Shown here: positions 1 through 8,614 of the stretch, piece by piece
How the letters are laid out: every line of letters begins with the position of its first letter
Numbering within the stretch: position 1 is the first letter of the stretch
DNA from: Belnapia mucosa
Lineage (GTDB): Bacteria > Pseudomonadota > Alphaproteobacteria > Acetobacterales > Acetobacteraceae
Reading direction: 5' to 3'
Assembly: GCF_016775475.1 (NCBI RefSeq)
Contig: NZ_JAEUXJ010000005.1
Coordinates: 337,235-401,234, forward strand
Length of the DNA: 64,000 bases
Position numbers and translations under genes: made by a program
Notes under the pieces: generated by a model
Databases searched by the model: none
The model's input: the letters and a program-made list of their open reading frames with translations, nothing else
Told to the model about the DNA's origin: nothing

Positions 1-385
1 GCAGCTTTCCATAGGGCGCGGCGATGACACGGGCATCCGGCAGCTTGAGCTGCTTCACGACATCGGTGCCCCAATCCTTGGAGAAGCTCTCCCAGGCCAG
101 CACATCGACGCCGCGGGCGCCGAGCAGCGACCAGAGCGCCATCTCGACCGCGCCGGTATCGGAGGCGGGGACGATGCCGAGGCGCCAGCCCTCCGGCATG
201 CCGAGGATGGCCTTGCTGCGGGTAATCACCTCGGCGAGGCGAGCCTTCGGCCCGGCCGCACGGTGGCTGCGGCCGAGGAAGGCGCCCGACAGCGCTTCCA
301 GCGTCCAGCCGGGACGCTTGGCGCAGGGACCGGAGGAAAAACAGGGATTGGCCGGCCGTGTGGCCGGTGGGGTGGCGATCGCCAT
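1..385 (-). CDS. serC: Phosphoserine aminotransferase, 5' part only (runs off left edge)
   Basis: PLP-dependent enzyme that makes 3-phosphoserine from 3-phosphohydroxypyruvate and glutamate in serine synthesis. Translating the minus strand from the ATG at 385 gives 128 residues with the N-terminal signature of the alphaproteobacterial/archaeal-type Ser[16 protein letters not shown] near residues 13-27 and LGRSHRA near 38-44. A stretch fitting the start of the large PLP domain ([16 protein letters not shown]) follows. The active-site lysine would lie beyond the window. In this class serA usually follows serC, but that cannot be checked here. The plus-strand frame over the same bases has no recognisable domain and is taken as a shadow. 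Confidence 0.9.
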   Translation of the reverse strand, partial: MAIATPPATRPANPCFSSGPCAKRPGWTLEALSGAFLGRSHRAAGPKARLAEVITRSKAILGMPEGWRLGIVPASDTGAVEMALWSLLGARGVDVLAWESFSKDWGTDVVKQLKLPDARVIAAPYGKL

Positions 386-451
386 GATGCGGCTCCCTTC
401 CAGAAGCGAATGCGCCCCGGTGGGGGGGCGTAGCCCACCACGAGGGGTAGA

Positions 452-1240
452 TCAGGCCAGAAGGGAGAGCAAGGGGCTCGATGTCCCGCTGCCCGAGGAG
501 CCGGCGGCGGCGATCACATAGCGCTCGGCCAGCTTCTGCAGCTTCCCGGCATCCTTGAGGTCCGCCAGCTTGAGGCGGGAGGTGATGGCCCGCGCCTGGG
601 TCTCGATCGGCTGCACCACCATGGAGTCCGGCAGGCCGAGCGCGCCGGTGACGACCCGGCGCAGCACGGAATTGCCAAGGATGTTGTAGACATTGGTCTC
701 ACCCTTGGCGTGCTGGAGGAAATAGAGCGCGTCCGAGATGCCGACATTCTGCGCATCCAGCCCGGTGCGATACTGGTATTCCACATAGCCGTCGGTGAGC
801 TTCTTCTGCACGGTCGCGTCCTGCAACCCGGCGAGGCCCTTGGTCTTCAGGTTGAGGGTCTTGGCGGCGGCGGCGAAGCGGGGATCGAGGCTGGCGAGCA
901 ACCCCTTGCTGTCATTCGGGTCCGCCAGCAGCGCCTTCTGGACCAGGCCGGGATATTGCGCCTGGTCCGCCAGGCCGAGCGCCGGCAGCAGCACCGCCAG
1001 CACGCGGGGGTCCTGCAGGGCGGTCTTCACATCCTTGGCCTTGGCCAGCGCGGTCTGGAATTGCTTCAGCGCCGTGATGGTGACCGGGTCGCGGCGCTCC
1101 TGCGCGACGCCCTTTTCGGTCGCCCCCTTGGCCTCGGCCGCCTTCAGCGCGGCCAGCGCCGAGGCCGCGTCGCCGCCCACGGCCGCGCCGGCATCCGCGC
1201 CGCCGAACAGGCTGGAGACAAGGGAGGTGGTGATTCGCAT
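452..1240 (-). CDS. DUF1217 family protein
   Basis: A 262-residue protein matching the DUF1217 family, which is often found in or near flagellar gene sets of alphaproteobacteria; its biochemical role is not established. It starts MRITTSLVSSLFGG, has an Ala/Lys-rich helical stretch around residues 30-70 and then conserved-looking blocks such as DPRVLAVLLPALGL, GYVEYQYRTGL and NVYNILGNSVLRRVV. There is no signal peptide or membrane segment. No flagellar gene is nearby, so it stands alone here. It lies between serC and a small secreted protein with no sign of an operon. The family call rests on recognition of the overall pattern. Confidence 0.75.
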   Translation of the reverse strand: MRITTSLVSSLFGGADAGAAVGGDAASALAALKAAEAKGATEKGVAQERRDPVTITALKQFQTALAKAKDVKTALQDPRVLAVLLPALGLADQAQYPGLVQKALLADPNDSKGLLASLDPRFAAAAKTLNLKTKGLAGLQDATVQKKLTDGYVEYQYRTGLDAQNVGISDALYFLQHAKGETNVYNILGNSVLRRVVTGALGLPDSMVVQPIETQARAITSRLKLADLKDAGKLQKLAERYVIAAAGSSGSGTSSPLLSLLA

Positions 1241-1406
1241 CGCCGCCCCAGGCTAGGGCAGCACCGCTTGCCAGGCGGTAAAGCCCCAAGCTGCCGCGCG
1301 ACGGATCGGCCGGTTCAATACGCCTTCGCCCATCGGCAATCCCGGCGACAGCCGCCCTCCGCCATGATGAGGATCGGAAAACCCCCAGCGCACAAAGGGG
1401 ATCGTC

Positions 1407-1682
1407 ATGCGGATGCTGAAGACACGGACCCTCTTCGCCACGGCGCTGGCTGCCGGGCTCGGGGCGATGCTGCTGGCGCCGAGCCCGGCCCAGGCCTGGT
1501 GGGCGCGGCATGGCGGCTGGGGCTGGTATGGGCCACCCGCGGTCGCGGTGGTGCCGCCGCCGGTGGTGGTCGCGCCGCCGGTCGCCTATGCGCCGCCGCC
1601 GCCCGTGATGGTGCGCCCGCCCTCTTGGGTGCCGCCGCATTACGACCGCTGGGGCACTTGGATTCCCGGCCACTGGCGCTGA
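1407..1682 (+). CDS. Small secreted proline-rich protein ending in a PGHW motif
   Basis: A 91-residue protein with a clear Sec signal peptide: basic start MRMLKTR, hydrophobic core to about residue 24, cleavage predicted after AQA. The mature part is rich in Trp, Pro and Val (WWARHGGWGWYG, then alternating PPVVV/APP stretches) and ends WIPGHWR. This resembles small periplasmic or surface proteins with YXWxPGHW endings that are common in alphaproteobacteria; their function is unknown. A purine-rich stretch (aaaggggat) precedes the ATG. It is transcribed alone, divergent from the DUF1217 gene. Confidence 0.7.
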   Translation: MRMLKTRTLFATALAAGLGAMLLAPSPAQAWWARHGGWGWYGPPAVAVVPPPVVVAPPVAYAPPPPVMVRPPSWVPPHYDRWGTWIPGHWR

Positions 1683-1745
1683 ACCGTCTGGCCGGGCGCC
1701 ACGGCCGCGCGCCATAGTCCCCGCTCGCGGGCGGAGGATGGGGGC

Positions 1746-2723
1746 ATGGCGGTGCAGGGCAGGATCACCCGGCGGGCGCTGCTGGCCGCGCCCGCGCTTC
1801 TCCCCGCCGCGGCGCGGGCCGATTGGGTGCCGGCGGGGCCGATCCGCATCCTGGTCGGCTTCGCGCCTGGCGGCACCGCCGACATCACCGCCCGCATCGC
1901 GCAGGAAGCGGTGCAGCGCCGCACCGGCCAGACCCTCGTCGTCGAGAACCGCTCCGGCGCGCTCGGCTTCATCGCCGCCCAGGCGGTGGCGCGTGCCCCG
2001 GCGGATGGGCTGATCCTCGGCATCGTCATCATGGGCATGCTCGGCGTCGCGCCGGTGGTGCCGGGCAGCGGCATTCCCTTCGATGTGGACCGGGAGCTTT
2101 CGCTGGTCTGCAACCTGACCGGCACGCCGATGGCGCTGATCAGCCGGCCCGACGCCCCCTGGCGGGATGTCGCGGGGCTGGTCGCCTGGGCACGGGCAAG
2201 GCCGGGCGAGGTCACCTATGCCTCGACCGGCAATGGCAGCACCAACCAGCTCGCCGCCGAACATTTCGCCACCGAGGCCGGGCTGCGCCTGACCCATGTG
2301 GCCTATCGCGGCGGCGCGCCGGCCGCGCTCGACGTGGCGGCCGGGCGGGTGGACCTCCTGTTTGCCAATATCGCCGAGGTGGCGGAGATGATCCGCGGCG
2401 GCAAGGTCCAGGCGCTCGGCCTCGCCGCCGCCCACCCTTCGCCGCTGGCACCGGAGATGCCGCTGCTGACGCGGGACTACCCGGCGCTCGACATGAACAA
2501 CTGGTTCGGCCTCGCAGGCCCCGCCGGGCTGCCGACGCCGGTGACGGAGGCGCTGGGGCGGCTCTTCATCGGGGCGATGACCGATCCGCAGACCCGCGCG
2601 GTGCTGGCAGCGCGGGGGCTCGACCCGCTGCCGGAGCCGGCCGCCGCCTTCGCCGCCCGCATCGCCGCCGACCGTGCCCGCTGGTCAAGGGTGGTCGCCG
2701 CGGGCAACATCCGGGCGGACTGA
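1746..2723 (+). CDS. TctC/Bug-family periplasmic solute-binding protein
   Basis: A 325-residue extracytoplasmic binding protein of the tripartite tricarboxylate transporter (Bug/TctC) type. An N-terminal export signal with RR (ITRRALLAAPALLPAAARA, residues 7-25, possibly Tat-type) precedes the typical PIRILVGFAPGGTADITAR block, VVENRSGALG and the YASTGNGSTNQLA ligand-loop region. Its ligand cannot be read from sequence. It lies 15 bp upstream of hyuA in the same direction, so the likely role is capture of a carboxylated or lactam-type substrate for the HyuAB enzyme. The TctA/TctB membrane subunits are absent from the window, as is common for expanded Bug families. Confidence 0.9.
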   Translation: MAVQGRITRRALLAAPALLPAAARADWVPAGPIRILVGFAPGGTADITARIAQEAVQRRTGQTLVVENRSGALGFIAAQAVARAPADGLILGIVIMGMLGVAPVVPGSGIPFDVDRELSLVCNLTGTPMALISRPDAPWRDVAGLVAWARARPGEVTYASTGNGSTNQLAAEHFATEAGLRLTHVAYRGGAPAALDVAAGRVDLLFANIAEVAEMIRGGKVQALGLAAAHPSPLAPEMPLLTRDYPALDMNNWFGLAGPAGLPTPVTEALGRLFIGAMTDPQTRAVLAARGLDPLPEPAAAFAARIAADRARWSRVVAAGNIRAD

Positions 2724-2738
2724 CCGGGACATCTGCCC

Positions 2739-4802
2739 TTGCTCTCCCTTGGTATCGATATCGGCGGCACCTTCACCGACCTCGTCCTGCTCGATGCCGG
2801 CAGCGGCCGGGCCACCATCTGGAAGGAGAGCACGACGCCGGACGACCCTGCCCGCGGGGCGCTGGCCGGCACCCGCGCCGTGCTGGCCAAGGCCGGCGCC
2901 CGGCCGGAGGAGATAGGCCGCGTCGTGCATGCGACGACGCTCTTCACCAATGCGCTGATCGAGCGGAAGGGCGCGCCGACCGGGCTGCTGACCACCGCCG
3001 GCTTCGAGGATGTGCTGGAGATCGGGAGGGAGCGGAAATACGAGCTCTACGACATTTTCATCGAGATGCCGAAGGCGCTGGTGCCCCGCCCCTGGCGCCG
3101 CGGCGCCCCGGAACGCCTGGCGCCGGATGGCAGCATCGAACGCCCGCTCGACCTCGACGCGGCGCTGCGGGAGGTGGCCTCGCTGGTCGAGCAGGGCATC
3201 GAAAGCCTCGCCATCTGCTTCCTGCATGCCCATGCCAATCCGGTGCATGAGCGGCAGGTCGCGGAAGCGGTGGCGGCGCGCTTCCCGCATCTCTCGCTCT
3301 CCCTCTCCTCCGACATCGCGCCCGAGATCCGCGAATACCCGCGCGCCAGCACCACCGTCGCCAATGCCTATGTCCGGCCGCTGGCCGAGACCTATCTCGC
3401 CCGGCTGGAGGCGGAACTGAAGACGGCCGGCATCCCGGGCGGGCTCTTCCTCATGCTGTCGAATGGCGGCCTGACCCATGTGGCGGAGGCCCGGCGGGCG
3501 CCGGTGCAGCTGCTGGAAAGCGGCCCCGCCGCCGGGGCCCTGGCCGGCGCCTGGTTCGGCCGTAAGGCCGGGCTCGACCGGGTGCTGGCCTTCGATATGG
3601 GCGGCACCACCGCGAAGCTCGCCCTGGTCGATGGCGGGGAGCCGCTGGTGGCCTGGGGCTTCGAGGCGGCGCGGGAGCGGCGTTTCCTGCGCGGCTCCGG
3701 CCTGCCGATACAGATCGCCACGGTGGAGCTGATCGAGATCGGCGCCGGCGGCGGCAGCATCGCCCGGCGCAGCGGGCTCGGCACGCTGAATGTCGGGCCG
3801 GAAAGCAGCGGCGCCCAGCCCGGCCCCGCCTGCTACGGCCGCGGCGGCACGGCACCGACCGTGACCGATGCCGATCTCGCCCTCGGCTACCTCAATGCCG
3901 ATTTCTTCCTCGGCGGCGCCATGCGGATTGATGCCGGGGCGGCGGCGGCGGCGCTCGGCGGCCTCGCCGGCGCGCTCGGCGTGGCGGAGGAACGGGCGGC
4001 CTTCGGCGTGCATGACGTGGTGAACGAGAATATGGCCGGCGCCGCCCGCGTGGCGATCGCCGAGCGTGGCCGCATCCCGGCCGAATATGCCCTGCTGGCG
4101 ACCGGCGGCGCCGCGCCGGTGCATGCCTGGCACGTCGCCCGCAAGCTTGGCATCCGCCGCGTGGTCTGCCCGCCGGGCGCCGGCGCGGGCAGCACCATCG
4201 GCATGCTGATGGCCCCGGCCCGCGTCGATCGCGCCGCCAGCTTCCATCAGCCGCTCGCCGGCGCCGACCTCGCCGAGGCCGGGCGGATCTTCGCCGCGCT
4301 CGAGGCGGAGTCGCTCGCGGTGCTGGCCGGCAGCGGCGCCGATGCCGAGAAGCGCGAGATCCGGCGCCTGGCCGACATGCGCTATGCCGGCCAGGGCAGC
4401 GAGATCACCATCGCCCTGCCGGAGGCGCTGGAGGAAGCGGCGATCCGCGCCGCCTTCGAGGCGGCCTACCGCGCCCTGTTTGCCCGCACGCCGCCCGGCG
4501 CCGCGATCCAGTTCGTCACCCTTCGCCTCTCCCTGACGGCGCCCATGCCGGGCGCGGGCAACCGGCTCGCCCTGCCGCGCCATGCCGGTGGTGAGGCGCG
4601 GAAGGGCAGCCGCGCGGTCTTCTTCCCCGAGGCCGCGGCGCGGCTGGAGACTGCGGTCTGGGACCGCTATGCCCTCTCGCCCGGGGATAGCGTGCCCGGG
4701 CCGGCGGTGTTCGAGGAGGATGAGAGCACCTTCGTCATCGGCCCCGGCGCCGTGGCGCGGGTGCTGGAAGATGGATCGATCCTGGCGGAGATCACCGCAT
4801 GA
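2739..4802 (+). CDS. hyuA: Hydantoinase/oxoprolinase subunit A
   Basis: ATP-dependent lactam/hydantoin-opening enzyme subunit (5-oxoprolinase/N-methylhydantoinase/acetone-carboxylase superfamily), 687 residues, full length. The N-terminal actin-like nucleotide fold begins at GIDIGGTFTDLVLLD (residues 5-19), and a second phosphate-binding block is FDMGGTTAKLAL near residue 286. The start is a TTG at 2739, chosen because the conserved GIDIGGT motif begins four codons later and no ATG lies upstream in frame. The stop overlaps the hyuB start by 4 bp (ATGA), which suggests translational coupling and an AB complex. The exact substrate (hydantoin, 5-oxoproline or other) is unknown. Confidence 0.92.
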   Translation: MLSLGIDIGGTFTDLVLLDAGSGRATIWKESTTPDDPARGALAGTRAVLAKAGARPEEIGRVVHATTLFTNALIERKGAPTGLLTTAGFEDVLEIGRERKYELYDIFIEMPKALVPRPWRRGAPERLAPDGSIERPLDLDAALREVASLVEQGIESLAICFLHAHANPVHERQVAEAVAARFPHLSLSLSSDIAPEIREYPRASTTVANAYVRPLAETYLARLEAELKTAGIPGGLFLMLSNGGLTHVAEARRAPVQLLESGPAAGALAGAWFGRKAGLDRVLAFDMGGTTAKLALVDGGEPLVAWGFEAARERRFLRGSGLPIQIATVELIEIGAGGGSIARRSGLGTLNVGPESSGAQPGPACYGRGGTAPTVTDADLALGYLNADFFLGGAMRIDAGAAAAALGGLAGALGVAEERAAFGVHDVVNENMAGAARVAIAERGRIPAEYALLATGGAAPVHAWHVARKLGIRRVVCPPGAGAGSTIGMLMAPARVDRAASFHQPLAGADLAEAGRIFAALEAESLAVLAGSGADAEKREIRRLADMRYAGQGSEITIALPEALEEAAIRAAFEAAYRALFARTPPGAAIQFVTLRLSLTAPMPGAGNRLALPRHAGGEARKGSRAVFFPEAAARLETAVWDRYALSPGDSVPGPAVFEEDESTFVIGPGAVARVLEDGSILAEITA

Positions 4803-6424
4803 GCCGGACCTTCGACGCGGTGGAGCTGGAACTGCTCTGGCGCCGCCTGATCTCCCTGGTCGATGAGGCGGCGGCGGCGCTGGTCCGCACCAGCTTCTCG
4901 ACCCTGGTGCGAGAGAGCTACGACTTCTCCTGCATCGTCACCGATGCCGAAGGCCGGTCGCTGGTGCAGGCGACGGAGAGCATCCCGAGCTTCATCGGCA
5001 CCCTGCCGGCGACGGTGAAGCATTTCCTGCGCTTCTTCCCGCCCGAGGCGCTGTCGCCCGGCGATGTGCTGATCACCAACGACATCTGGCTAGGCACCGG
5101 GCACCTGCCCGACATCACCGTGGCGAAGCCGATCTTCTGCGACGGGCGATTGGTGGCCTTCAGTGCCAGCACCGCGCATGCGCCGGATATCGGCGGCAAG
5201 ATCCGCAGCCCGGAGCCGCGCGAGGTCTTCGAGGAAGGGCTGCAGATTCCGCCGCTCAAGCTGATGCGCGGCGGCGCGGTGGATGAGACGCTGGTCGCCA
5301 TGCTGCGGCAGAATGTCCGCACGCCGGACCAGACGCTCGGCGATCTCTGGGCGCAGGTCGTGGCGCTCGACCTGATGGAGGACCGGCTGCTGGCCCTGAT
5401 GGGGGGCTACGACCTGCCGGACCTCACTGACCTCGCCGGCGAGATCCAGGGCCGCTGCGAGGCGGCGATGCGGGAGGCGATCCGCGCCCTGCCGGATGGC
5501 ACCTATCGCAGCGAGTTGCAGACGGATGGGCTGCTCGACCGGCCGATTACCATCCGCATGGCGCTGACCGTCGCGGGCGACGAGATCTCGATGGACTTCA
5601 CAGGCACCGACCCGCAGGTGGACCGGGCGATCAACTGCGCCATGTGCTACACCTATGCCATGTGCATGTACGGGGTGAAGGTCTGCACCGATCCCGGCCT
5701 GCCCAACAACGAAGGCGCCTGGCGGCCGATCAAGGTCGAGGCGCCGGCGGGCTGCATCGTCAACCCGGTCTTCCCCGCCTCCGGCGGTTCCCGCATGCTG
5801 ATCGGCCATTATCTGCCGATGCTGGTCTTCGGCTGCCTCGGCCAGGTGGTGCCGGACCGCGTCATGGCCGCCTGCGGCAGCCCGATGTGGGGCATGAACC
5901 AGTCCGGCCTGCGCGCCGATGGCCGCCCCTATGCCAACATGTTCTTCTTCAATGGCGGCATGGGCGGCAACATGCGCGGGGATGGCGTGACGACGCTCTC
6001 CTGGCCGTCCAACGTCTCCTCGACCAGCATCGAGATCAGCGAGCAGATCGCCCCGCTGCGCTTCCACCACAAGCGGCTGCGGCCGGATAGTGGCGGGCCG
6101 GGGCAGCATCGCGGCGGGCTGGGGCAGGAGATCCTGGTCGAGAATCTCAGCCCGACGCCGGTCGCCATCAGCTTCCTCGCCGAGCGCACCATCTTCCCCG
6201 CCTTCGGCATCGAGGGCGGCCTGCCCGGCGCCCCCGGCGAGCTGCGCATCAATGGCGAGCGGACCGACCCGAAGCGGCAATATGTGCTGCAACGGGGCGA
6301 TACCGTGCAGCTCTCGACGCCGGGCGGCGGCGGGCATGGGCCAGCCGCGGCGCGCGACCCGGGGGCGCTGGCCGCCGATCTCGCCGCCGGCTATGTCACG
6401 GATCCCGCGCCTTATCAGGGCTGA
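4799..6424 (+). CDS. hyuB: Hydantoinase/oxoprolinase subunit B
   Basis: Partner of the preceding subunit; 541 residues, normal family length. Family blocks visible are ELELLWRRLISLVDEAA at the N-terminus, ITNDIWLGTGHLPDITV near residue 93 (a metal/active-site region in HyuB proteins), MDFTGTDPQVDRAIN in the middle, and the glycine-rich HRGGLGQEILVEN region near residue 437. It ends with the conserved LSTPGGGGHGP block. It overlaps hyuA by 4 bp and closes the binding protein-hyuA-hyuB unit. About 200 bp of non-coding DNA follows before the AI-2E-family permease. Confidence 0.92.
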   Translation: MSRTFDAVELELLWRRLISLVDEAAAALVRTSFSTLVRESYDFSCIVTDAEGRSLVQATESIPSFIGTLPATVKHFLRFFPPEALSPGDVLITNDIWLGTGHLPDITVAKPIFCDGRLVAFSASTAHAPDIGGKIRSPEPREVFEEGLQIPPLKLMRGGAVDETLVAMLRQNVRTPDQTLGDLWAQVVALDLMEDRLLALMGGYDLPDLTDLAGEIQGRCEAAMREAIRALPDGTYRSELQTDGLLDRPITIRMALTVAGDEISMDFTGTDPQVDRAINCAMCYTYAMCMYGVKVCTDPGLPNNEGAWRPIKVEAPAGCIVNPVFPASGGSRMLIGHYLPMLVFGCLGQVVPDRVMAACGSPMWGMNQSGLRADGRPYANMFFFNGGMGGNMRGDGVTTLSWPSNVSSTSIEISEQIAPLRFHHKRLRPDSGGPGQHRGGLGQEILVENLSPTPVAISFLAERTIFPAFGIEGGLPGAPGELRINGERTDPKRQYVLQRGDTVQLSTPGGGGHGPAAARDPGALAADLAAGYVTDPAPYQG

Positions 6425-6623
6425 GACATGCGCGATGGCTGCCGCCTGGCGGTGGATGACCGGGGGCCGCAAGGGGGCGGACCGGTGCCGACGATGCGGC
6501 GGCTGCATTTCGGAAGGCGGATAGCGCGGTCTGGGGCGAGTTCATCCGCCGCCGCGGGCTGCGGCCGGAACAAGCCGGACGAAACGCCAGGGAACCGATC
6601 CGCCGCACGGATGTTCGCGCCGC

Positions 6624-7643
6624 ATGTCCCGTGCGCAAGCCTCCATCCTGATCCTTCTCGCCCTGGTTCTGGCCCTGTTCTGGCTGACGCCGGAGGTGCC
6701 GTTGCTCGGCTTCGCCGCGGTGCTGCTGGCCCTGGCGCTGCGGGCGGGCGGGGAGCCGCTGGCGCGAAAGACCGGCCTGCCCGATTGGGCGGCGGTGCTG
6801 GTGGTCACCGTGCTGGTGGTGGTGGCGATCGGGCTGGCCGGCTGGGCCGCGGCGGGGCCGCTGACCCGGCAGGCGCAGGAGCTTGGGCAGCAATTGCCCC
6901 GCAGCCTGGAAACCCTGCGCGGCAAACTGGCCGATACCGGCTGGGGCGACTGGCTGCTGCACCAGGTCGATCCAAGCCGGATCTTCGGCGGCGGAGGCGC
7001 AGAGAATGCCGCCGCGGCGGCGGCCTCGGCGGCAAGCACGACGCTCGGCGGGCTCGGCAATGCGGTGCTGGTGGTCCTGCTCGCCCTGTATCTGGCGGTG
7101 CAGCCGGAGGGCTATCTGCGCGGCCTCCGCCACCTCTTCTCGCCTGATCTCGATGGCCAGGTGCGGGATACGCTGGCCGAGGCCGGCCATACGCTGCGCG
7201 GCTGGCTGATGGGCCAGGCCTTCGCCATGGTGGTGGCGGGGACGCTGACCTGGATCGGGCTGATGCTGCTCGGCGTGCCGCTATCCGGCCTGCTGGCGAC
7301 CATCGTGGCGCTGCTGAACTTCATTCCCGTCATCGGCCCGCTGATCGGCGCCGTGCCGGCGATGCTGCTGGCCCTGACGCAATCGGCCACCATGCCGCTC
7401 TGGGTGCTCGGCCTGATCGTGCTGGTCCAGACCGTGGAGGGGAATTTCCTGACGCCGATGGTGCAGAGCCGCACCGCGGACCTGCCCCCGGCCCTGCTGC
7501 TGGTGGCGCAGGTGCTGACCGGGGCGCTGTTCGGCCTGCTCGGCGTGGCGCTGGCGGCGCCACTCTCGGCGCTCGGCCTGGTGCTGGCCCGGCGGGCCTA
7601 TGTGGAGGGCTGGCTCGGCTGGCCGCCGAAGCCGATGGCGTGA
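6624..7643 (+). CDS. AI-2E family transporter (PerM/YhhQ-like permease)
   Basis: A 339-residue integral membrane protein of the AI-2E family, which includes TqsA and PerM-type exporters and sodium/proton antiporters. Hydrophobic segments lie near residues 6-45, 55-75, 135-155, 195-250 and 265-320, arranged as in the family (paired N-terminal helices, a soluble loop, then a C-terminal bundle). NFIPVIGPLIGAVPAMLLAL near residue 232 is a hallmark block. The loop contains a Gly/Ala-rich insertion (GGGGAENAAAAAASAA). The substrate is unknown; the name does not prove autoinducer export. It is convergent with the GntR-type gene. Confidence 0.88.
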   Translation: MSRAQASILILLALVLALFWLTPEVPLLGFAAVLLALALRAGGEPLARKTGLPDWAAVLVVTVLVVVAIGLAGWAAAGPLTRQAQELGQQLPRSLETLRGKLADTGWGDWLLHQVDPSRIFGGGGAENAAAAAASAASTTLGGLGNAVLVVLLALYLAVQPEGYLRGLRHLFSPDLDGQVRDTLAEAGHTLRGWLMGQAFAMVVAGTLTWIGLMLLGVPLSGLLATIVALLNFIPVIGPLIGAVPAMLLALTQSATMPLWVLGLIVLVQTVEGNFLTPMVQSRTADLPPALLLVAQVLTGALFGLLGVALAAPLSALGLVLARRAYVEGWLGWPPKPMA

Positions 7644-7698
7644 CGTTCGGCCCTTCGGGGATATTCAACTTCGGGTGCGCCAGCGACTTCGCCGCCGG

Positions 7699-7736
7699 CT
7701 ATGACCCAGACTGATGGGCAACTGCCCCGGTCATAG
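7699..7736. terminator. Inverted repeat between convergent genes, possible bidirectional terminator
   Basis: CTATGACC at 7699-7706 pairs with GGTCATAG at 7729-7736, and GGGC at 7716-7719 pairs with GCCC at 7724-7727 inside it. The structure sits between the AI-2E permease stop (7643) and the GntR regulator stop (7740). There is no strong U-run on either strand, so termination is plausible but not certain. Confidence 0.4.
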
Positions 7737-7739
7737 CGT

Positions 7740-8468
7740 TCAGCTTTTGATGACGAGCTGAACGCGGTTCGATGGATAGATGCCGATACTCACCTCGATG
7801 GGGTTGCCCTGGAGGTCGAGATTGACCGCGTGGGTAACCTGGACGGGTAGAATACGCGGCTGCTCAAGAAGAACGGCTTCCGGCGCGGTTGGCAGGCGGG
7901 CGGTGATGCGGGTGCCGCGGCGGACGTAATCGGGAATGTCGAATTGCGCCAGCACCTTGCTGATCGATTCCGCCTCGGCCAAGCGCGTGGCAATGCTTGG
8001 GAAGCGGTCAGCCGGGAACCAGTGGCGGCCGATGGCGACAGGGCGCCCATCGGCTTCGCTCAGCCGTTCGGCGAGGATGACTGGCCGGCCGCGGCGGAGC
8101 CTGAGGTCATCGGCGATCTGGGCCTCTGCCGGCATCTCCTCGATGCGGATGAAGCGGCTGCGCACGTCCTTGTTCTGTCGGCGCATGTTGTCGTGAAAGC
8201 GGGTGCGGGCGCTGATGGGGTATTCCAGAATATCTTCGGTGACGAAGCTGCCACGGCCTTGCTCGACCCGGATAAGGCCGCGGTTTTCGAGGTCTTCCAT
8301 GGCCCGCCGCACCGTGTGGCGGTTGACATCGAACCGGGCGGAAAGCTCTGCCTCGGTCGGCAGCCTGGCTCCGGGCGCGAAGACGCCGCCTGAGATCGCC
8401 GTCTGGAGGGTGATCGCGATCTGGCGCCAGAGTGGTATGCTCCGATCCAGCGGCCGCTGTTCGTTCAA
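7740..8468 (-). CDS. phnF: GntR/UTRA regulator, PhnF-like
   Basis: Transcription factor with an N-terminal winged helix of the GntR type (residues ~8-75: IPLWRQIAITLQTAI, LPTEAELSARFDVNRHTVRRAM, GRGSFV) and a C-terminal UTRA ligand domain (DLRLRRGRPVILAERLSEADG, QPRILPVQVTHAVNLD). The pattern fits PhnF, the repressor-type regulator of phosphonate uptake and C-P lyase genes. I chose the TTG at 8468 because AGAGGA lies 8 bases upstream and the resulting 242 residues match the usual PhnF length. An ATG at 8576 would add 36 low-complexity residues. No phosphonate gene lies in the window, so its target is elsewhere or lost. Confidence 0.8.
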   Translation of the reverse strand: MNEQRPLDRSIPLWRQIAITLQTAISGGVFAPGARLPTEAELSARFDVNRHTVRRAMEDLENRGLIRVEQGRGSFVTEDILEYPISARTRFHDNMRRQNKDVRSRFIRIEEMPAEAQIADDLRLRRGRPVILAERLSEADGRPVAIGRHWFPADRFPSIATRLAEAESISKVLAQFDIPDYVRRGTRITARLPTAPEAVLLEQPRILPVQVTHAVNLDLQGNPIEVSIGIYPSNRVQLVIKS

Positions 8469-8614
8469 CTCTGCTTTCCTCTGTATCGGCGCACCAGCCT
8501 TCTCGGCCGGCGCGGGTATTCCAGCCGAAGCAGATTGCTTGGGCGGATCGACGTAACCCTGCGTATTGCAACCCATCGGAAGCAGCACCCCTTCTGCCAG
8601 GGTCCGACTGCCGG

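Noticed and set aside
6425..6623. Small gene between hyuB and the AI-2E-family permease
   Set aside because: The plus-strand frame there begins just after hyuB but has no ribosome site or recognisable content and runs antiphase into the permease gene.
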